This document shows positions 9,907 through 17,787 of a stretch of DNA of 64,000 nt, in pieces. The notes under the pieces were generated by a model. The model was not told the origin of the DNA and ran no database searches. It was given only the letters and a program-made list of their open reading frames with translations. Position 1 is the first letter of the stretch; each line of letters opens with the position of its first letter. Made by a program: the position numbers and the translations under genes. The stretch covers positions 1 to 64,000 of the forward strand of contig JAPLAU010000022.1 of the NCBI GenBank assembly GCA_026393115.1. The letters run 5' to 3'. This DNA is from Actinomycetota bacterium. GTDB lineage: Bacteria > Actinomycetota > Actinomycetes > S36-B12 > CAIYMF01.

Positions 9907-10281
9907 ATGGCTATCGCGAAACTGACACTCACCGCAATCGACTGCCCCGACAACCGTGCTCTCGCGCAGTTCTACTCCGAGATCACCGGCTGGCCGGTGT
10001 CGCCTGACAGCGACGACGAGTGGGTGTGGCTTGAGAGCGACATGGGCACGACGCTCGCGTTCCAGCGCTCGCCCGATCATGTTCCTCCTACCTGGCCCGA
10101 TGGTGAGCGCCCGCAGCAGCTGCACCTTGACTTCGACGTGCCTGACCTCGATCAGGGCGAGGCAGCGGTGCTCGCCCTCGGTGCTCGCAAGTGCGACCAT
10201 CAGCCAGGGGAGACCTTCAGGGTCTACCTCGATCCTGCGGGCCATCCGTTCTGTCTGGTGCTGAGGGGGCCCGGCGCATGA
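9907..10281 (+). CDS. VOC superfamily (glyoxalase/bleomycin-resistance-like) protein
   Basis: The 124-residue protein is one vicinal-oxygen-chelate module pair: IAKLTLTAIDCPDNRALAQF at the N-terminus, LHLDFDVPDLD in the middle and a closing YLDPAGHPFCLVL. The metal-ligand positions seem only partly kept, with H in LHLDF as a candidate, so it may bind a ligand rather than catalyse. This glyoxalase-like subgroup is common in actinobacteria and has no defined substrate. Its TGA overlaps the proC ATG (ATGA), so it is co-translated with proC. ATG 9907 is preferred over GTG 9901 from promoter spacing. Confidence 0.8.
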   Translation: MAIAKLTLTAIDCPDNRALAQFYSEITGWPVSPDSDDEWVWLESDMGTTLAFQRSPDHVPPTWPDGERPQQLHLDFDVPDLDQGEAAVLALGARKCDHQPGETFRVYLDPAGHPFCLVLRGPGA

Positions 10282-11081
10282 CGAAGATTGCCATCGTCGG
10301 CGGAGGGATGCTCGGAGGCACCTTGCTTGGTGGTCTCTTTCGGTCAGGTGTGCTGCACACCAACGTCGCCGTGGTGGAGAAGAGCCCCGAACGAGCCGAG
10401 CACCTTCGCAACACCTTCGGCGTGAGTGTTGAGCCGGTTGGGCAAGCCGTCGGAGCAGCCGATGTGGTCTTTCTGATCGTGAAGCCGCAAGACATGGAAG
10501 CCACCGTGAGCGAGGTGGCTCCGTCACTGCGGCCCGAAGCGCTTGTCGTGTCACTCGCGGCGGGAATCACCACCGCCTTCCTCGAGTCGCGATTGCCATC
10601 GGGAACTCCCGTTGTGCGAGTGATGCCCAACACGCCGGCGCAAGTTGGCATGGGAATGGCGGCGGTCTCTCCAGGAACGTCGGTCGATACCGCGCACCTC
10701 GATCTCGTCGAAGGATTGCTCGCTCCGCTCGGACTCGTCGTGCGCGTTCCTGAAGACATGCAAGATGCCGTGACGGCGGTCAGTGGCAGCGGACCTGCGT
10801 ACATCTTCTACGTCATCGAAGCCATGGTCGATGCCGGAGTGCGGCTCGGGTTGCCTGCAGATGTCGCCAAGCAACTCACGGTGCAAACCGTTCTCGGTGC
10901 CGCCACGATGGTGCGAGATACCGGAACTGACCCGGCCACCTTGCGTGAGCAAGTCACCTCACCCAATGGCACCACAGCCGCGGCATTGGCAACGCTCGGC
11001 GATCGAGGCGTGCACGACGCGTTCGTCGCGGCAATTGAGGCTGCACGCGATCGCTCACGTGAGTTGGCAGCCGGAGGGTGA
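10278..11081 (+). CDS. proC: Pyrroline-5-carboxylate reductase
   Basis: This 267-residue NAD(P)H-dependent enzyme carries out the last step of proline synthesis. The Rossmann motif IVGGGMLGGTLLGGL begins at residue 5. The family signature appears as VVRVMPNTPAQVGMGM near residues 114-130, and the C-terminal dimer-domain motif as TAVSGSGPAYIFYVIEAM and LREQVTSPNGTTAAAL. The length is normal and no residue is obviously missing. The start ATG at 10278 overlaps the VOC stop. proC lies upstream of the BldC-like and bS22 genes as in mycobacteria, though an AcuC gene has been inserted between them here. Confidence 0.95.
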   Translation: MTKIAIVGGGMLGGTLLGGLFRSGVLHTNVAVVEKSPERAEHLRNTFGVSVEPVGQAVGAADVVFLIVKPQDMEATVSEVAPSLRPEALVVSLAAGITTAFLESRLPSGTPVVRVMPNTPAQVGMGMAAVSPGTSVDTAHLDLVEGLLAPLGLVVRVPEDMQDAVTAVSGSGPAYIFYVIEAMVDAGVRLGLPADVAKQLTVQTVLGAATMVRDTGTDPATLREQVTSPNGTTAAALATLGDRGVHDAFVAAIEAARDRSRELAAGG

Positions 11082-11099
11082 ACTCTGTGGCGCCGTGGG

Positions 11100-11105
11100 T
11101 AGCGT
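11100..11105 (+). promoter_or_regulatory. Predicted leaderless -10 hexamer (TAGCGT) for acuC
   Basis: TAGCGT, six bases, then ATG 11112. Confidence 0.6.
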
Positions 11106-11111
11106 GAGGTC

Positions 11112-12308
11112 ATGAGCGATCGAGTGCGCGTGGTCTGGGATGAGGACATGCGCTTGTATGACTTCGGTCCCGACCACCCGCTCGCTCCTATCCGCGTGGT
11201 GCTCGCCATGCGACTGGCCGAGTCCTTTGGATTGTTCGAGCCTGCGCATGTGGTGCTTGGACCCGCAGAGTCGCTGATCGACGAGAGCACGCTGCTGCGC
11301 GTGCATGACGCCGACTACGTCGAGGCGGTCAAGCGGGCCGGACTTGATCCGAGCCAGGTTGATTACGCGCGCGGTCTCGGAACTCCCGACGTTCCGACAT
11401 TCCAACAAATGCATGAAGCGTCCTTGGGTGTGTGTTCGGCTTCGGTGGCCGCGGCGCGCGCCGTACTCGACGGCGGCTTCGACCATGCGGTGAATCTTGC
11501 CGGCGGTCTGCACCATGCGATGCCGGGGCTCGCCAGCGGCTTCTGCGTCTACAACGACATCGGTGTGGCGATTCAATGGCTACTCGATCAGGGAGTTGAA
11601 CGCGTCGCCTACGTCGATGTCGATGTGCACCATGGCGATGGTGTGCAGGCGATGTTCTACGACGATCCGCGAGTGATGACCATCTCGCTGCACGAAACCG
11701 GTCGCACCCTCTTTCCCGGAACCGGCTACCCCACCGAAGTGGGAGGACCCGGCGCGCAGGGCACGTCGGTCAACGTGGCGCTGCCTCCCGGAACCGGCGA
11801 CAACGGGTGGCTGCGCGCCTTCCAAGCCGTGGTTCCGCAGGCGCTTGAGGCCTTCAAGCCCCAGATTCTGTTTAGTCAGCAAGGCTGCGATTCACACTTT
11901 GACGATCCGCTCGCTCACCTCACCCTCACCGTCGACGGACAGCGCCGTTCATATCAGGCACTGCACCGCCTCGCCCACCAACTTTGTGAGGGCAAGTGGA
12001 TTGCGGTGGGAGGTGGGGGATACGAGTTAGTCGACGTGGTGCCCCGAGCCTGGACACACTTGGTGGCGGAGGCTGTGGGTGCCCCGATCGATCCGGCCAG
12101 TGCCACCCCCGAGTCCTTCCACGCGCTCGTCACCGAACTTCTCGGACGGCCGGCACCCGGTCACATGACCGACGGGGCTGATCCGTGGGTGCGCTCGTTT
12201 GAGAGTGGCTACGACCCGGAGGATTCAGTGGACCGGGCGATTTTGGCGACCCGCGAGGCCGTGTTCCCGTTGCTCGGGCTGCACGCCGATCCGTTCTCGC
12301 CCTTCTAA
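11112..12308 (+). CDS. acuC: AcuC-like class I histone-deacetylase family protein
   Basis: The 398-residue zinc hydrolase belongs to the HDAC/AcuC fold. Visible catalytic landmarks are NLAGGLHHAM (the histidine pair), FCVYNDIGVAI, VDVDVHHGDGVQ (zinc ligands) and ISLHETGRTLFPGTG. In bacteria AcuC is known to deacetylate acetyl-CoA synthetase, reversing acetylation by GNAT enzymes. In this window it may be relevant to the TetR-ACT-GNAT protein at 36-37.6 kb; that link is inference. It has its own leaderless promoter. The 185 bases after its stop hold no gene that I can support. Confidence 0.88.
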   Translation: MSDRVRVVWDEDMRLYDFGPDHPLAPIRVVLAMRLAESFGLFEPAHVVLGPAESLIDESTLLRVHDADYVEAVKRAGLDPSQVDYARGLGTPDVPTFQQMHEASLGVCSASVAAARAVLDGGFDHAVNLAGGLHHAMPGLASGFCVYNDIGVAIQWLLDQGVERVAYVDVDVHHGDGVQAMFYDDPRVMTISLHETGRTLFPGTGYPTEVGGPGAQGTSVNVALPPGTGDNGWLRAFQAVVPQALEAFKPQILFSQQGCDSHFDDPLAHLTLTVDGQRRSYQALHRLAHQLCEGKWIAVGGGGYELVDVVPRAWTHLVAEAVGAPIDPASATPESFHALVTELLGRPAPGHMTDGADPWVRSFESGYDPEDSVDRAILATREAVFPLLGLHADPFSPF

Positions 12309-12493
12309 TGCGTCACGATGCGGACATTTACCCCAACTCTGCGTGACAATCATCCACCGAATGGGGGGTTTCAACAGTTTATTTCCTCCTCGCCCTCCTC
12401 ATCAGTCACATGATCCACTACCGTTTCATCTAGAGCGCGGATCGTGCCGGTGGGGAAGCCGGAAGAAACGAGGCCGCCGGAAGGCAGTGAGAG
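12309..12493 (+). other. Intergenic region upstream of the BldC-like gene
   Basis: This 185-bp gap is among the largest in the window. It contains a short GTCACG/CGTGAC inverted pair (12312-12317 and 12342-12347) that might end acuC transcription, a polypyrimidine stretch near 12383-12400, and a possible -10 TACCGT at 12419-12424. I see no coding signal. The promoter assignment is weak. Confidence 0.3.
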
Positions 12494-12712
12494 ATGTCAG
12501 CGAACGATGAGCGTGCAGTCGGCGGCGTGAACTTCTTGACCGTCGCGGAGGTTGCTTCCATGATGCGCGTGTCCAAAATGACCGTGTACCGACTCGTACA
12601 CGGCGGAGAACTGCCGGCGGTACAGATCGGTCGCTCGTTCCGCGTGCCTCAAAAGGCGGTCGACGAGTACCTCAACCACTCGATCGTTGACACTGCCGCT
12701 GATACCGCCTGA
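12494..12712 (+). CDS. BldC-like / excisionase-family MerR-type helix-turn-helix protein
   Basis: The 72-residue protein is a single winged HTH: LTVAEVASMMRVSKMTVYRL, then a beta wing (GGELPAVQIGRSFRVPQKAVDEYL). Length and sequence match the small DNA-binding family that includes Streptomyces BldC and mycobacterial Rv0500A, which bind DNA cooperatively as head-to-tail oligomers. It lies directly upstream of bS22 and the SDR-like gene, a neighbourhood kept across actinobacteria. A weak GAAGGCAG-type ribosome site precedes the ATG. Targets cannot be inferred from this window. Confidence 0.88.
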   Translation: MSANDERAVGGVNFLTVAEVASMMRVSKMTVYRLVHGGELPAVQIGRSFRVPQKAVDEYLNHSIVDTAADTA

Positions 12713-12733
12713 CGCGTGCCAAGTCGCGTCGTC

Positions 12734-12739
12734 TAGCCT
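12734..12739 (+). promoter_or_regulatory. Predicted -10 hexamer (TAGCCT) for bS22
   Basis: TAGCCT lies 22 bases after the BldC-like stop. Transcription from it would start near 12746 and give a leader of about 50 bases. Confidence 0.4.
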
Positions 12740-12753
12740 AGGAGCCTGTGCAC

Positions 12754-12776
12754 CGGTGATCGAGCCGGAATCACCG
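12754..12776 (+). promoter_or_regulatory. Leader hairpin upstream of bS22
   Basis: CGGTGAT (12754-12760) and ATCACCG (12770-12776) form a perfect 7-bp stem with a 9-base loop. It ends 20 bases before the bS22 start and just upstream of the GAGAGAGGG ribosome site. It could be a ribosomal-protein leader or an attenuating structure. No U-tract follows, so it is not a classical terminator. Confidence 0.45.
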
Positions 12777-12796
12777 AGTGAGAGAGGGCGACCCCT

Positions 12797-12895
12797 GTGG
12801 GATCGGTAGTCAAGAAGCGCCGCAAGCGGATGGCCAAGAAGAAGCACCGCAAACTGCTGCGCAAGACTCGCGTCCAGCGTCGCAACAAGAAGTGA
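12797..12895 (+). CDS. Small ribosomal protein bS22 (AURKAIP1/COX24-domain peptide)
   Basis: This 32-residue, extremely basic peptide ([20 protein letters not shown], then a second basic half ending RRNKK) matches the actinobacterial protein first annotated as an AURKAIP1/COX24-domain protein and later found as bS22 in mycobacterial 30S ribosomes. The GTG start follows a GAGAGAGGG ribosome site by about eight bases. Lysine and arginine make up more than half of the residues, and the conserved order BldC-like, bS22, SDR-like supports the call. It is short enough to be missed by automatic gene finders. Confidence 0.92.
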   Translation: MGSVVKKRRKRMAKKKHRKLLRKTRVQRRNKK

Positions 12896-12912
12896 TCTGA
12901 CCGGGGGGCGTC

Positions 12913-13947
12913 ATGGGGCGGGTAATTCTGGTCACTGGCGCTTCGCGGCACCTAGGCGGAACCTTGGCTCGGCGACTCGCCGAGCTCCCGGATGTTGACC
13001 GTGTGGTCGGCGTCGATGTCGTTCCGCCATCACATGACCTCGGGCTCGCCGACTTTGTGCGTGCCGACATTCGTAACCCCGTCATTGGGCACGTGATGTC
13101 GAGTTCGGACATCGACACCGTCGTGCACATGGGTGTTATCGCGACGCCGCGGCAGGCAGGTGGCCGTTCGGTGATGAAAGAAATCAACGTCATCGGCACC
13201 ATGCAGTTACTCGCCGCCTGTCAGAAGTCGTCGACCATGCGCAAACTCGTAGTCAAATCATCGACGTCGGTCTACGGAGCAGGACCTCGCGACCCCGCGA
13301 TGTTCAGCGAAGGCATGGACCCACGCGATGCCCCGCGTAGCGGGTGGGCAAAAGACAACGTTGAAGTGGAAGGCTACGTACGCGGATTTTCCCGTCGTCG
13401 TCCCGATGTCACGGTCACCACGCTGCGACTGGCCAACATCATCGGTCCTCGCATCACTACCGTAATGACCGACTACTTCTCACTACCCGTGGTGCCAACT
13501 GTGTTGGGTCATGATGCTCGACTGCAGTTCGTACATGAGGACGACAGCATCGACGCCATTATTCGTGCGTCGGTCGAAGACGTTCCTGGCACCTTCAACG
13601 TGTCGGGTGACGGAGTGCTGATGCTGTCGCAGGCCATTCGCCGTGCCGGGCGAATCACCCTTCCGATCGCTGCGCCGTTAATTCCGGCGGTAGGACGGAT
13701 GACTCGTCAGATGGGTGTGGCCGATTTCTCCTCAGAGCAGGTGCGCTACCTCACGTGGGGGCGCGTCGTCGATACCACCCGCATGCGATCGAAGCTCGAA
13801 TTCGAACCTGCGTTCAGCACGCTCGAAGCTTTCGACGATTTCGTTGCGGCCCGAGGCCTGAATTCCATGTTGCCACGCGAACGAGTGGCCGCCATCGAGG
13901 CCACAGTCGTTGACCTGCTGGGGCGTGGGGGTGAGCGCAGTGCCTAA
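12913..13947 (+). CDS. Extended-SDR (NAD-dependent epimerase/dehydratase-like) protein with altered catalytic residues
   Basis: The 344-residue protein has a Rossmann N-terminus, VILVTGASRHLGGTLARRL, and an SDR core with KSSTSVYGAGP. At the place of the YxxxK catalytic pair it reads W145-A-K-D-N149, so both the tyrosine and the +4 lysine are absent. The mid-region RPDVTVTTLRLANIIGPR follows the extended SDR pattern. The family is often annotated galE2 in actinobacteria, but classical epimerase chemistry looks unlikely here. It starts 17 bases after bS22 and overlaps the acyltransferase gene downstream, so these genes are probably co-transcribed. A non-catalytic NAD-binding role or a different substrate are both possible. 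Confidence 0.75.
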   Translation: MGRVILVTGASRHLGGTLARRLAELPDVDRVVGVDVVPPSHDLGLADFVRADIRNPVIGHVMSSSDIDTVVHMGVIATPRQAGGRSVMKEINVIGTMQLLAACQKSSTMRKLVVKSSTSVYGAGPRDPAMFSEGMDPRDAPRSGWAKDNVEVEGYVRGFSRRRPDVTVTTLRLANIIGPRITTVMTDYFSLPVVPTVLGHDARLQFVHEDDSIDAIIRASVEDVPGTFNVSGDGVLMLSQAIRRAGRITLPIAAPLIPAVGRMTRQMGVADFSSEQVRYLTWGRVVDTTRMRSKLEFEPAFSTLEAFDDFVAARGLNSMLPRERVAAIEATVVDLLGRGGERSA

Positions 13948-14863
13948 AGCACGGGTCATTCCCATCGATTCGCGCAAGCGACTGGAAGAAGTGCCGCCTG
14001 CCGACTTGGCAGAAAGTGGTCCCGGATGGGATGAGCGCGTTGCTTCTGCGGTCGGATTTCTGCGACGCCGCATCACCGGCGACTACGAAGTTGATGAATT
14101 CGGATTCGACCCCGAACTCACAGACTCGGTTCTGATGGCGCCGTTGCGTCCCCTGTTTCATTCCTGGTTCCGAGTCGAGGTGCGAGGGCTCGAGAACGTG
14201 CCCGCCGACGGCGGCGCTTTGGTGGTGGCGAACCACTCGGGCACAGTGGCACTTGATGCATTGATGACTCAATTGGCGCTGCTCGACGAGCATCCGGCGC
14301 ACCGTCATCTGCGCATGCTTGGCGCAGACTTGGTGTTTCGTACGCCATTCGTTGGCGAACTCTCACGCAAGGCCGGGCACACGTTGGCATGCAACCCCGA
14401 TGCTGAGCGGCTGCTACGTCGGGGTGAATTGGTGGGTGTCTGGCCCGAGGGTTTCAAAGGCATTGGAAAACCATTCAGCGAGCGGTACAAGTTGCAGCGT
14501 TTTGGCCGCGGTGGATTTGTCGCCGCCGCCCTGCGTACCTCGTCGCCGATCATTCCGACCGCGATCGTGGGTGCCGAAGAGACGTACCCCATGCTCGCAA
14601 ACGCGTCGTGGGTCGCACGTGTGCTCGGACTCCCCTACTTCCCGCTGACTCCGACCTTCCCGTGGCTGGGCCCCTTGGGCATGGTGCCGCTGCCCAGTAA
14701 GTGGATTATTGAGTTCGGCGAGCCCATTCGCACCGATGCACTCGATCCGGCCATTGCCGACGATCCGATGACGGTTTTCGATCTCACCGACCAGGTGCGC
14801 GAGACCATTCAGCAGAGCCTGTATCAGCTGCTGGTCTCACGTCGCAGTGTGTTCGGAGACTGA
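13931..14863 (+). CDS. PlsC-like lysophospholipid acyltransferase family protein
   Basis: The roughly 310-residue protein has the acyltransferase block: VVANHSGTVALDA (an NHxxxxxD pattern with serine after histidine), LGADLVFRTPFVGELSRKAG, LVGVWPEGFKGIGKPFSERYKLQRFGRG split over two motifs (the EG-type motif II/III), and IIPTAIVGAEETYP. It should transfer an acyl group to a lysophospholipid or similar acceptor at the inner membrane face. An N-terminal extension of about 70 residues is typical of the actinobacterial form next to the SDR-like gene. GTG 13931 and GTG 13940 are both plausible, each with a G-rich ribosome site; either overlaps the upstream gene. Confidence 0.82.
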   Translation: MSAVPKARVIPIDSRKRLEEVPPADLAESGPGWDERVASAVGFLRRRITGDYEVDEFGFDPELTDSVLMAPLRPLFHSWFRVEVRGLENVPADGGALVVANHSGTVALDALMTQLALLDEHPAHRHLRMLGADLVFRTPFVGELSRKAGHTLACNPDAERLLRRGELVGVWPEGFKGIGKPFSERYKLQRFGRGGFVAAALRTSSPIIPTAIVGAEETYPMLANASWVARVLGLPYFPLTPTFPWLGPLGMVPLPSKWIIEFGEPIRTDALDPAIADDPMTVFDLTDQVRETIQQSLYQLLVSRRSVFGD

Positions 14864-14938
14864 ACCGCCACAATTCCTTCTTACGACCCTGCAAGATTGG
14901 CCCCCTTCCCGACACACTGAGGGTGGTAGGAGGTTGTG

Positions 14939-15436
14939 ATGTCTCAGCGCGATGACGCGTGGTTTGAGGCGATGTTCCGCGCCCATGTGCAGGACGTGCA
15001 CCGCTATGCGCGTCGACGCGTTGCGGTGTCTGACTCTGACGATCTCACGGCCGAAACGTTTGCGACGGCGTGGCGCCGGCGCCTCGACATCGCCGACGGC
15101 ACCGAATTGCCTTGGCTCTATCGCACGTGCGGTTTCCTGATCGCCAACTATCGGCGCAAGGGTGTGCCCACGCCGATCGAGTTCGTCCCCGAACTTCCCG
15201 ACGACACCGACCCCGAGTCGTTGGCGATCGCTGATGACGAGTTGCGGCGCGTGCTGGCTGAGTTGTCGCCACGTGACAGACAAGTGTTGTTGCTGAATGC
15301 ATGGGAAGGCCTGCAGGGCGAAGATTTGGCCGCGGTTCTCGGTATCTCACGCGGCGGGGCAGATGCTGCACTCTCGCGCGCAAGGGCGCGGCTGCGTGAA
15401 GTGTGGGCGCAGGTGCAAGATCCGCTTGACGTATGA
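14939..15436 (+). CDS. ECF-type RNA polymerase sigma factor
   Basis: The 165-residue protein has region 2 at residues about 8-65 (FEAMFRAHVQDVHRYARRRV, then DDLTAETFATAWRR), a short linker, and region 4 at about 105-155 (LAELSPRDRQVLLLNAWEGL, ending in LGISRGGADAALSRARARL). It is the SigE/ECF domain order with no C-terminal extension. ATG 14939 is preferred over GTG 14936 because TAGGAGG at 14927-14933 gives better spacing. The next gene, 54 bases on, encodes a membrane protein with a large outer domain, the usual arrangement for a sigma factor and its membrane-bound antagonist. No own-promoter consensus is recognisable. Confidence 0.9.
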   Translation: MSQRDDAWFEAMFRAHVQDVHRYARRRVAVSDSDDLTAETFATAWRRRLDIADGTELPWLYRTCGFLIANYRRKGVPTPIEFVPELPDDTDPESLAIADDELRRVLAELSPRDRQVLLLNAWEGLQGEDLAAVLGISRGGADAALSRARARLREVWAQVQDPLDV

Positions 15437-15490
15437 CACCTAGTAAGTAGAGGGCCACGTGGCCCTGCATCGAACGCCGTGGAGGACACC

Positions 15491-16936
15491 ATGAATCAGA
15501 CACCGATCACCCCCGATCCAGCCGACGAAGTCGTGGCTCGGCTGAGCGCTGCTGATCCGGCGGGTGATATCACCGTCGATACCGAGTCAATCCGGATGTC
15601 AGTCGGTGAGCGACTGTCGTCGGGCGATGAACTCGCGGCTCGGCGCGAGAGTCATTCAGGCGGTCATCGCGGTTGGTGGATGGGTGCTGCGGCGGCGGTG
15701 TGCGCTCTGGCGCTCGCGGCCGGTACGGGATTTGTGGTGGGGCGTTCGGGTGGCACTGCCGAGACAACGACGGCGACTCCAGCCTTCCGGCTCAATGCAC
15801 CGTCAGGGCAGACGGCGGATAGCGCTGGGGGAGCGGCGGCGAGCACTGCGCTCGGTGCGCCTGCAACGGGTGGTGCCGTGACTCTCGACAGCAAGATGAT
15901 GCCGTGGTTTGGTGGCCGTACGATTTTCACCGCAGGTGATGGTCTCTCGACCACCGGCGGCAAGGGCGGTGCCTTCGTTTACGACGCGCGCGCGATAGAC
16001 GGTAAGTCAGCGGCGCAGCAGCTCGCGGATGCTTTTGGAATCAAGGGTTCGCCCGTCGATTCCGGTGGCGCGTGGGTCGTCGGACCCACTGATGGAAGTG
16101 GCCCTTCAGTCTCGGTGACACCTGATGGAATGCGGTCCTTCTATTCCTTCGATCCCAGTGTCCAGCCTTACTCCTGCGCGAAGAGCGAGGTTGGTACGCC
16201 GGTTCCGACCGAGTCTGGGAATTCCAGTGGCGGTTCGAGTGATGCCTATCCGGGACCCGCGTGCCCGAGCCCGACGGGTGCTACCAAGCCGGCGCCACAG
16301 GGTGACGACGCCATCGCCGTGGCGCGCAAGGCAATGAAGGCAGCCGGCGTTGACCCCGACGGTTTCCAATGGCGTGTCGAACCGCTTGGTGACCCGAGTT
16401 TCTCGTACGTCACGGCGTCACAAACGGTCAATGGGCAACTCACGGGCTCGATGTGGGGATTCTCGATCGTCGGGGGCGGCAAGCTGGCAGGTGTTAACGG
16501 CTTCCTCGCACCGCTGGTACCGCTCGGTGATTACGACACGGTGTCGGCGACCGACGCGGTCGCGCGACTGGGCAACCCGATGTTCGGCGGCTCGTACGGC
16601 GGCCCGATGCCGATGGCGGCCGACACTCGCGGCGGCGTTGCGGTGGCGAGTGGAACCTCCGGATCAGCGGCAGTGTCGGGCAACGTCGTCGTGCCGGGTG
16701 ACGCGGTTGCCAGCTCGGCTCCGACCGAACCCCCGGCAGCCATGAAGCCGGGTGCGAAATTCAGCTGGCCGGTCGCGCACGTCACCATCGCCAAGGCCAC
16801 GCTTGGTCTCGCGCAGTACTTCCAGCCGGATGGCTCGGTGGTGCTGATGCCCACCTACCAGTTGGATTCTGGTGATCAGGGTGTGTATTCGATGACTGCA
16901 GTGGTTGATTCGGCCCTCGACATGACGGCGCCTTAA
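15491..16936 (+). CDS. Single-pass membrane protein, probable anti-sigma partner of the upstream ECF factor
   Basis: The 481-residue protein has a cytoplasmic N-terminus of about 58 residues, one transmembrane segment (WWMGAAAAVCALALAAGTGF) and an extracytoplasmic domain of about 400 residues rich in Gly, Ser, Thr, Pro and Ala. Few cysteines occur, one pair in YSCAKSEVG and ACPSPTG. No HxxxCxxC zinc motif is present, so it is not a classical ZAS anti-sigma factor. Its role as antagonist is inferred from position (GGAGG site, ATG at 15491, 54 bases after the sigma gene) and topology. The outer domain is unlike anything I can name. Its stop overlaps the convergent pxpC stop by four bases (TTAA). 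Confidence 0.65.
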   Translation: MNQTPITPDPADEVVARLSAADPAGDITVDTESIRMSVGERLSSGDELAARRESHSGGHRGWWMGAAAAVCALALAAGTGFVVGRSGGTAETTTATPAFRLNAPSGQTADSAGGAAASTALGAPATGGAVTLDSKMMPWFGGRTIFTAGDGLSTTGGKGGAFVYDARAIDGKSAAQQLADAFGIKGSPVDSGGAWVVGPTDGSGPSVSVTPDGMRSFYSFDPSVQPYSCAKSEVGTPVPTESGNSSGGSSDAYPGPACPSPTGATKPAPQGDDAIAVARKAMKAAGVDPDGFQWRVEPLGDPSFSYVTASQTVNGQLTGSMWGFSIVGGGKLAGVNGFLAPLVPLGDYDTVSATDAVARLGNPMFGGSYGGPMPMAADTRGGVAVASGTSGSAAVSGNVVVPGDAVASSAPTEPPAAMKPGAKFSWPVAHVTIAKATLGLAQYFQPDGSVVLMPTYQLDSGDQGVYSMTAVVDSALDMTAP

Positions 16937-17784
16937 GCCCAGCGGAATGTCACCGCGTCGCCGGGGCGCACCTGGCCGAGCAGGTCAAGATCGTCGTCGA
17001 GTACAGCCGCAATCACCGGGTAGCCACCGCTGACCCCGGCGTCGGGCCCAAGCACGATGGGTTGGCCGTCGGGTGGAACTTGCACTGAGCCGGGCAGCGT
17101 TGGCTCGCTGGCAAGATCGCCGCTTCGGCGGGGCAGCGGTACTCCCATGAACCTGATGCCCGTGCGGTCGCTTTCGCCGCGCACCGTGTACTGGTTGGCG
17201 ACGAGCAGTTCGAGGGCGGAGGAATCGAACCAGTCGGTACGCGGACCGGGTGCCACCCGAACGGTGACGGGCTGCGTCAACGGCGCGGGTGAGATGAACT
17301 CGAACCACGCATCACCGTCGGTCTCCGAGCCGATGGGCAACGTCGTTCCGACCGCCAATGGTTCGGGGCCGATCATCGCCAGCACGTCGCGCGAGCGGCT
17401 GCCCAGTACCGGCTCGACGTCGATGCCCCCGCGAAAAGAGATGTAGGTGCGCAGGCCGCTCGTGGCCAAACCCATCGTGAGCACGGCACCCGCAGCCAGG
17501 TGGTGGGCGCGGTTCATGTCGAGGGCGCGTCGATCGGCCGTGATCTGACACTGCGCGCCCGACATCGCAACGATGGCGCCCTCGGGGAATCGCAGGGAGA
17601 CCCCGCCGAGCAGGCACTCAAGTCCAGCAGCATTCGGTGCGTTGCCGGTGAGTCGATTGGCGAGTGCCAAGGCACGTCGATCAGCGGCCCCCGATCGTGC
17701 CACGCCCCACTCGGCCAGATCGCGCCCGCCATCTTCAACGAGTGCGAGTGCTCCCGGCGCGAGAACCTCAATCGTGGCGGTCAT
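16933..17784 (-). CDS. pxpC: 5-oxoprolinase subunit C (biotin-dependent carboxyltransferase-like, KipA family)
   Basis: The 283-residue protein has the cyclophilin-like carboxyltransferase pattern: VLAPGALALVEDGGRDLAEWGVARSGA split over the N-terminus, ALANRLTGNAPNAAGLEC, YISFRGGIDVEPVLGSRSRD, and near the end PPDGQPIVLGPDAGVSGGYP. With PxpA and PxpB it forms the prokaryotic ATP-dependent 5-oxoprolinase that opens 5-oxoproline (pyroglutamate) to glutamate. It starts three bases after pxpB and ends convergent with the sigma-partner gene. The protein is slightly shorter than the usual 300-330 residues. Confidence 0.9.
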   Translation of the reverse strand: MTATIEVLAPGALALVEDGGRDLAEWGVARSGAADRRALALANRLTGNAPNAAGLECLLGGVSLRFPEGAIVAMSGAQCQITADRRALDMNRAHHLAAGAVLTMGLATSGLRTYISFRGGIDVEPVLGSRSRDVLAMIGPEPLAVGTTLPIGSETDGDAWFEFISPAPLTQPVTVRVAPGPRTDWFDSSALELLVANQYTVRGESDRTGIRFMGVPLPRRSGDLASEPTLPGSVQVPPDGQPIVLGPDAGVSGGYPVIAAVLDDDLDLLGQVRPGDAVTFRWA

Positions 17785-17787
17785 CGC

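Noticed and set aside
9592-10554. A 320-codon minus-strand frame opposite fbiC, the VOC gene and proC
   Set aside because: It is entirely antisense to three well-supported genes and has no protein-like features.
13910-13930. An earlier ATG start for the acyltransferase
   Set aside because: It would increase the overlap with the SDR-like gene and has a poor ribosome site. The GTGs at 13931 and 13940 fit better.
12913-13947. Naming the SDR-like gene galE
   Set aside because: The catalytic Tyr and Lys are missing, so UDP-glucose epimerase activity is not supported.
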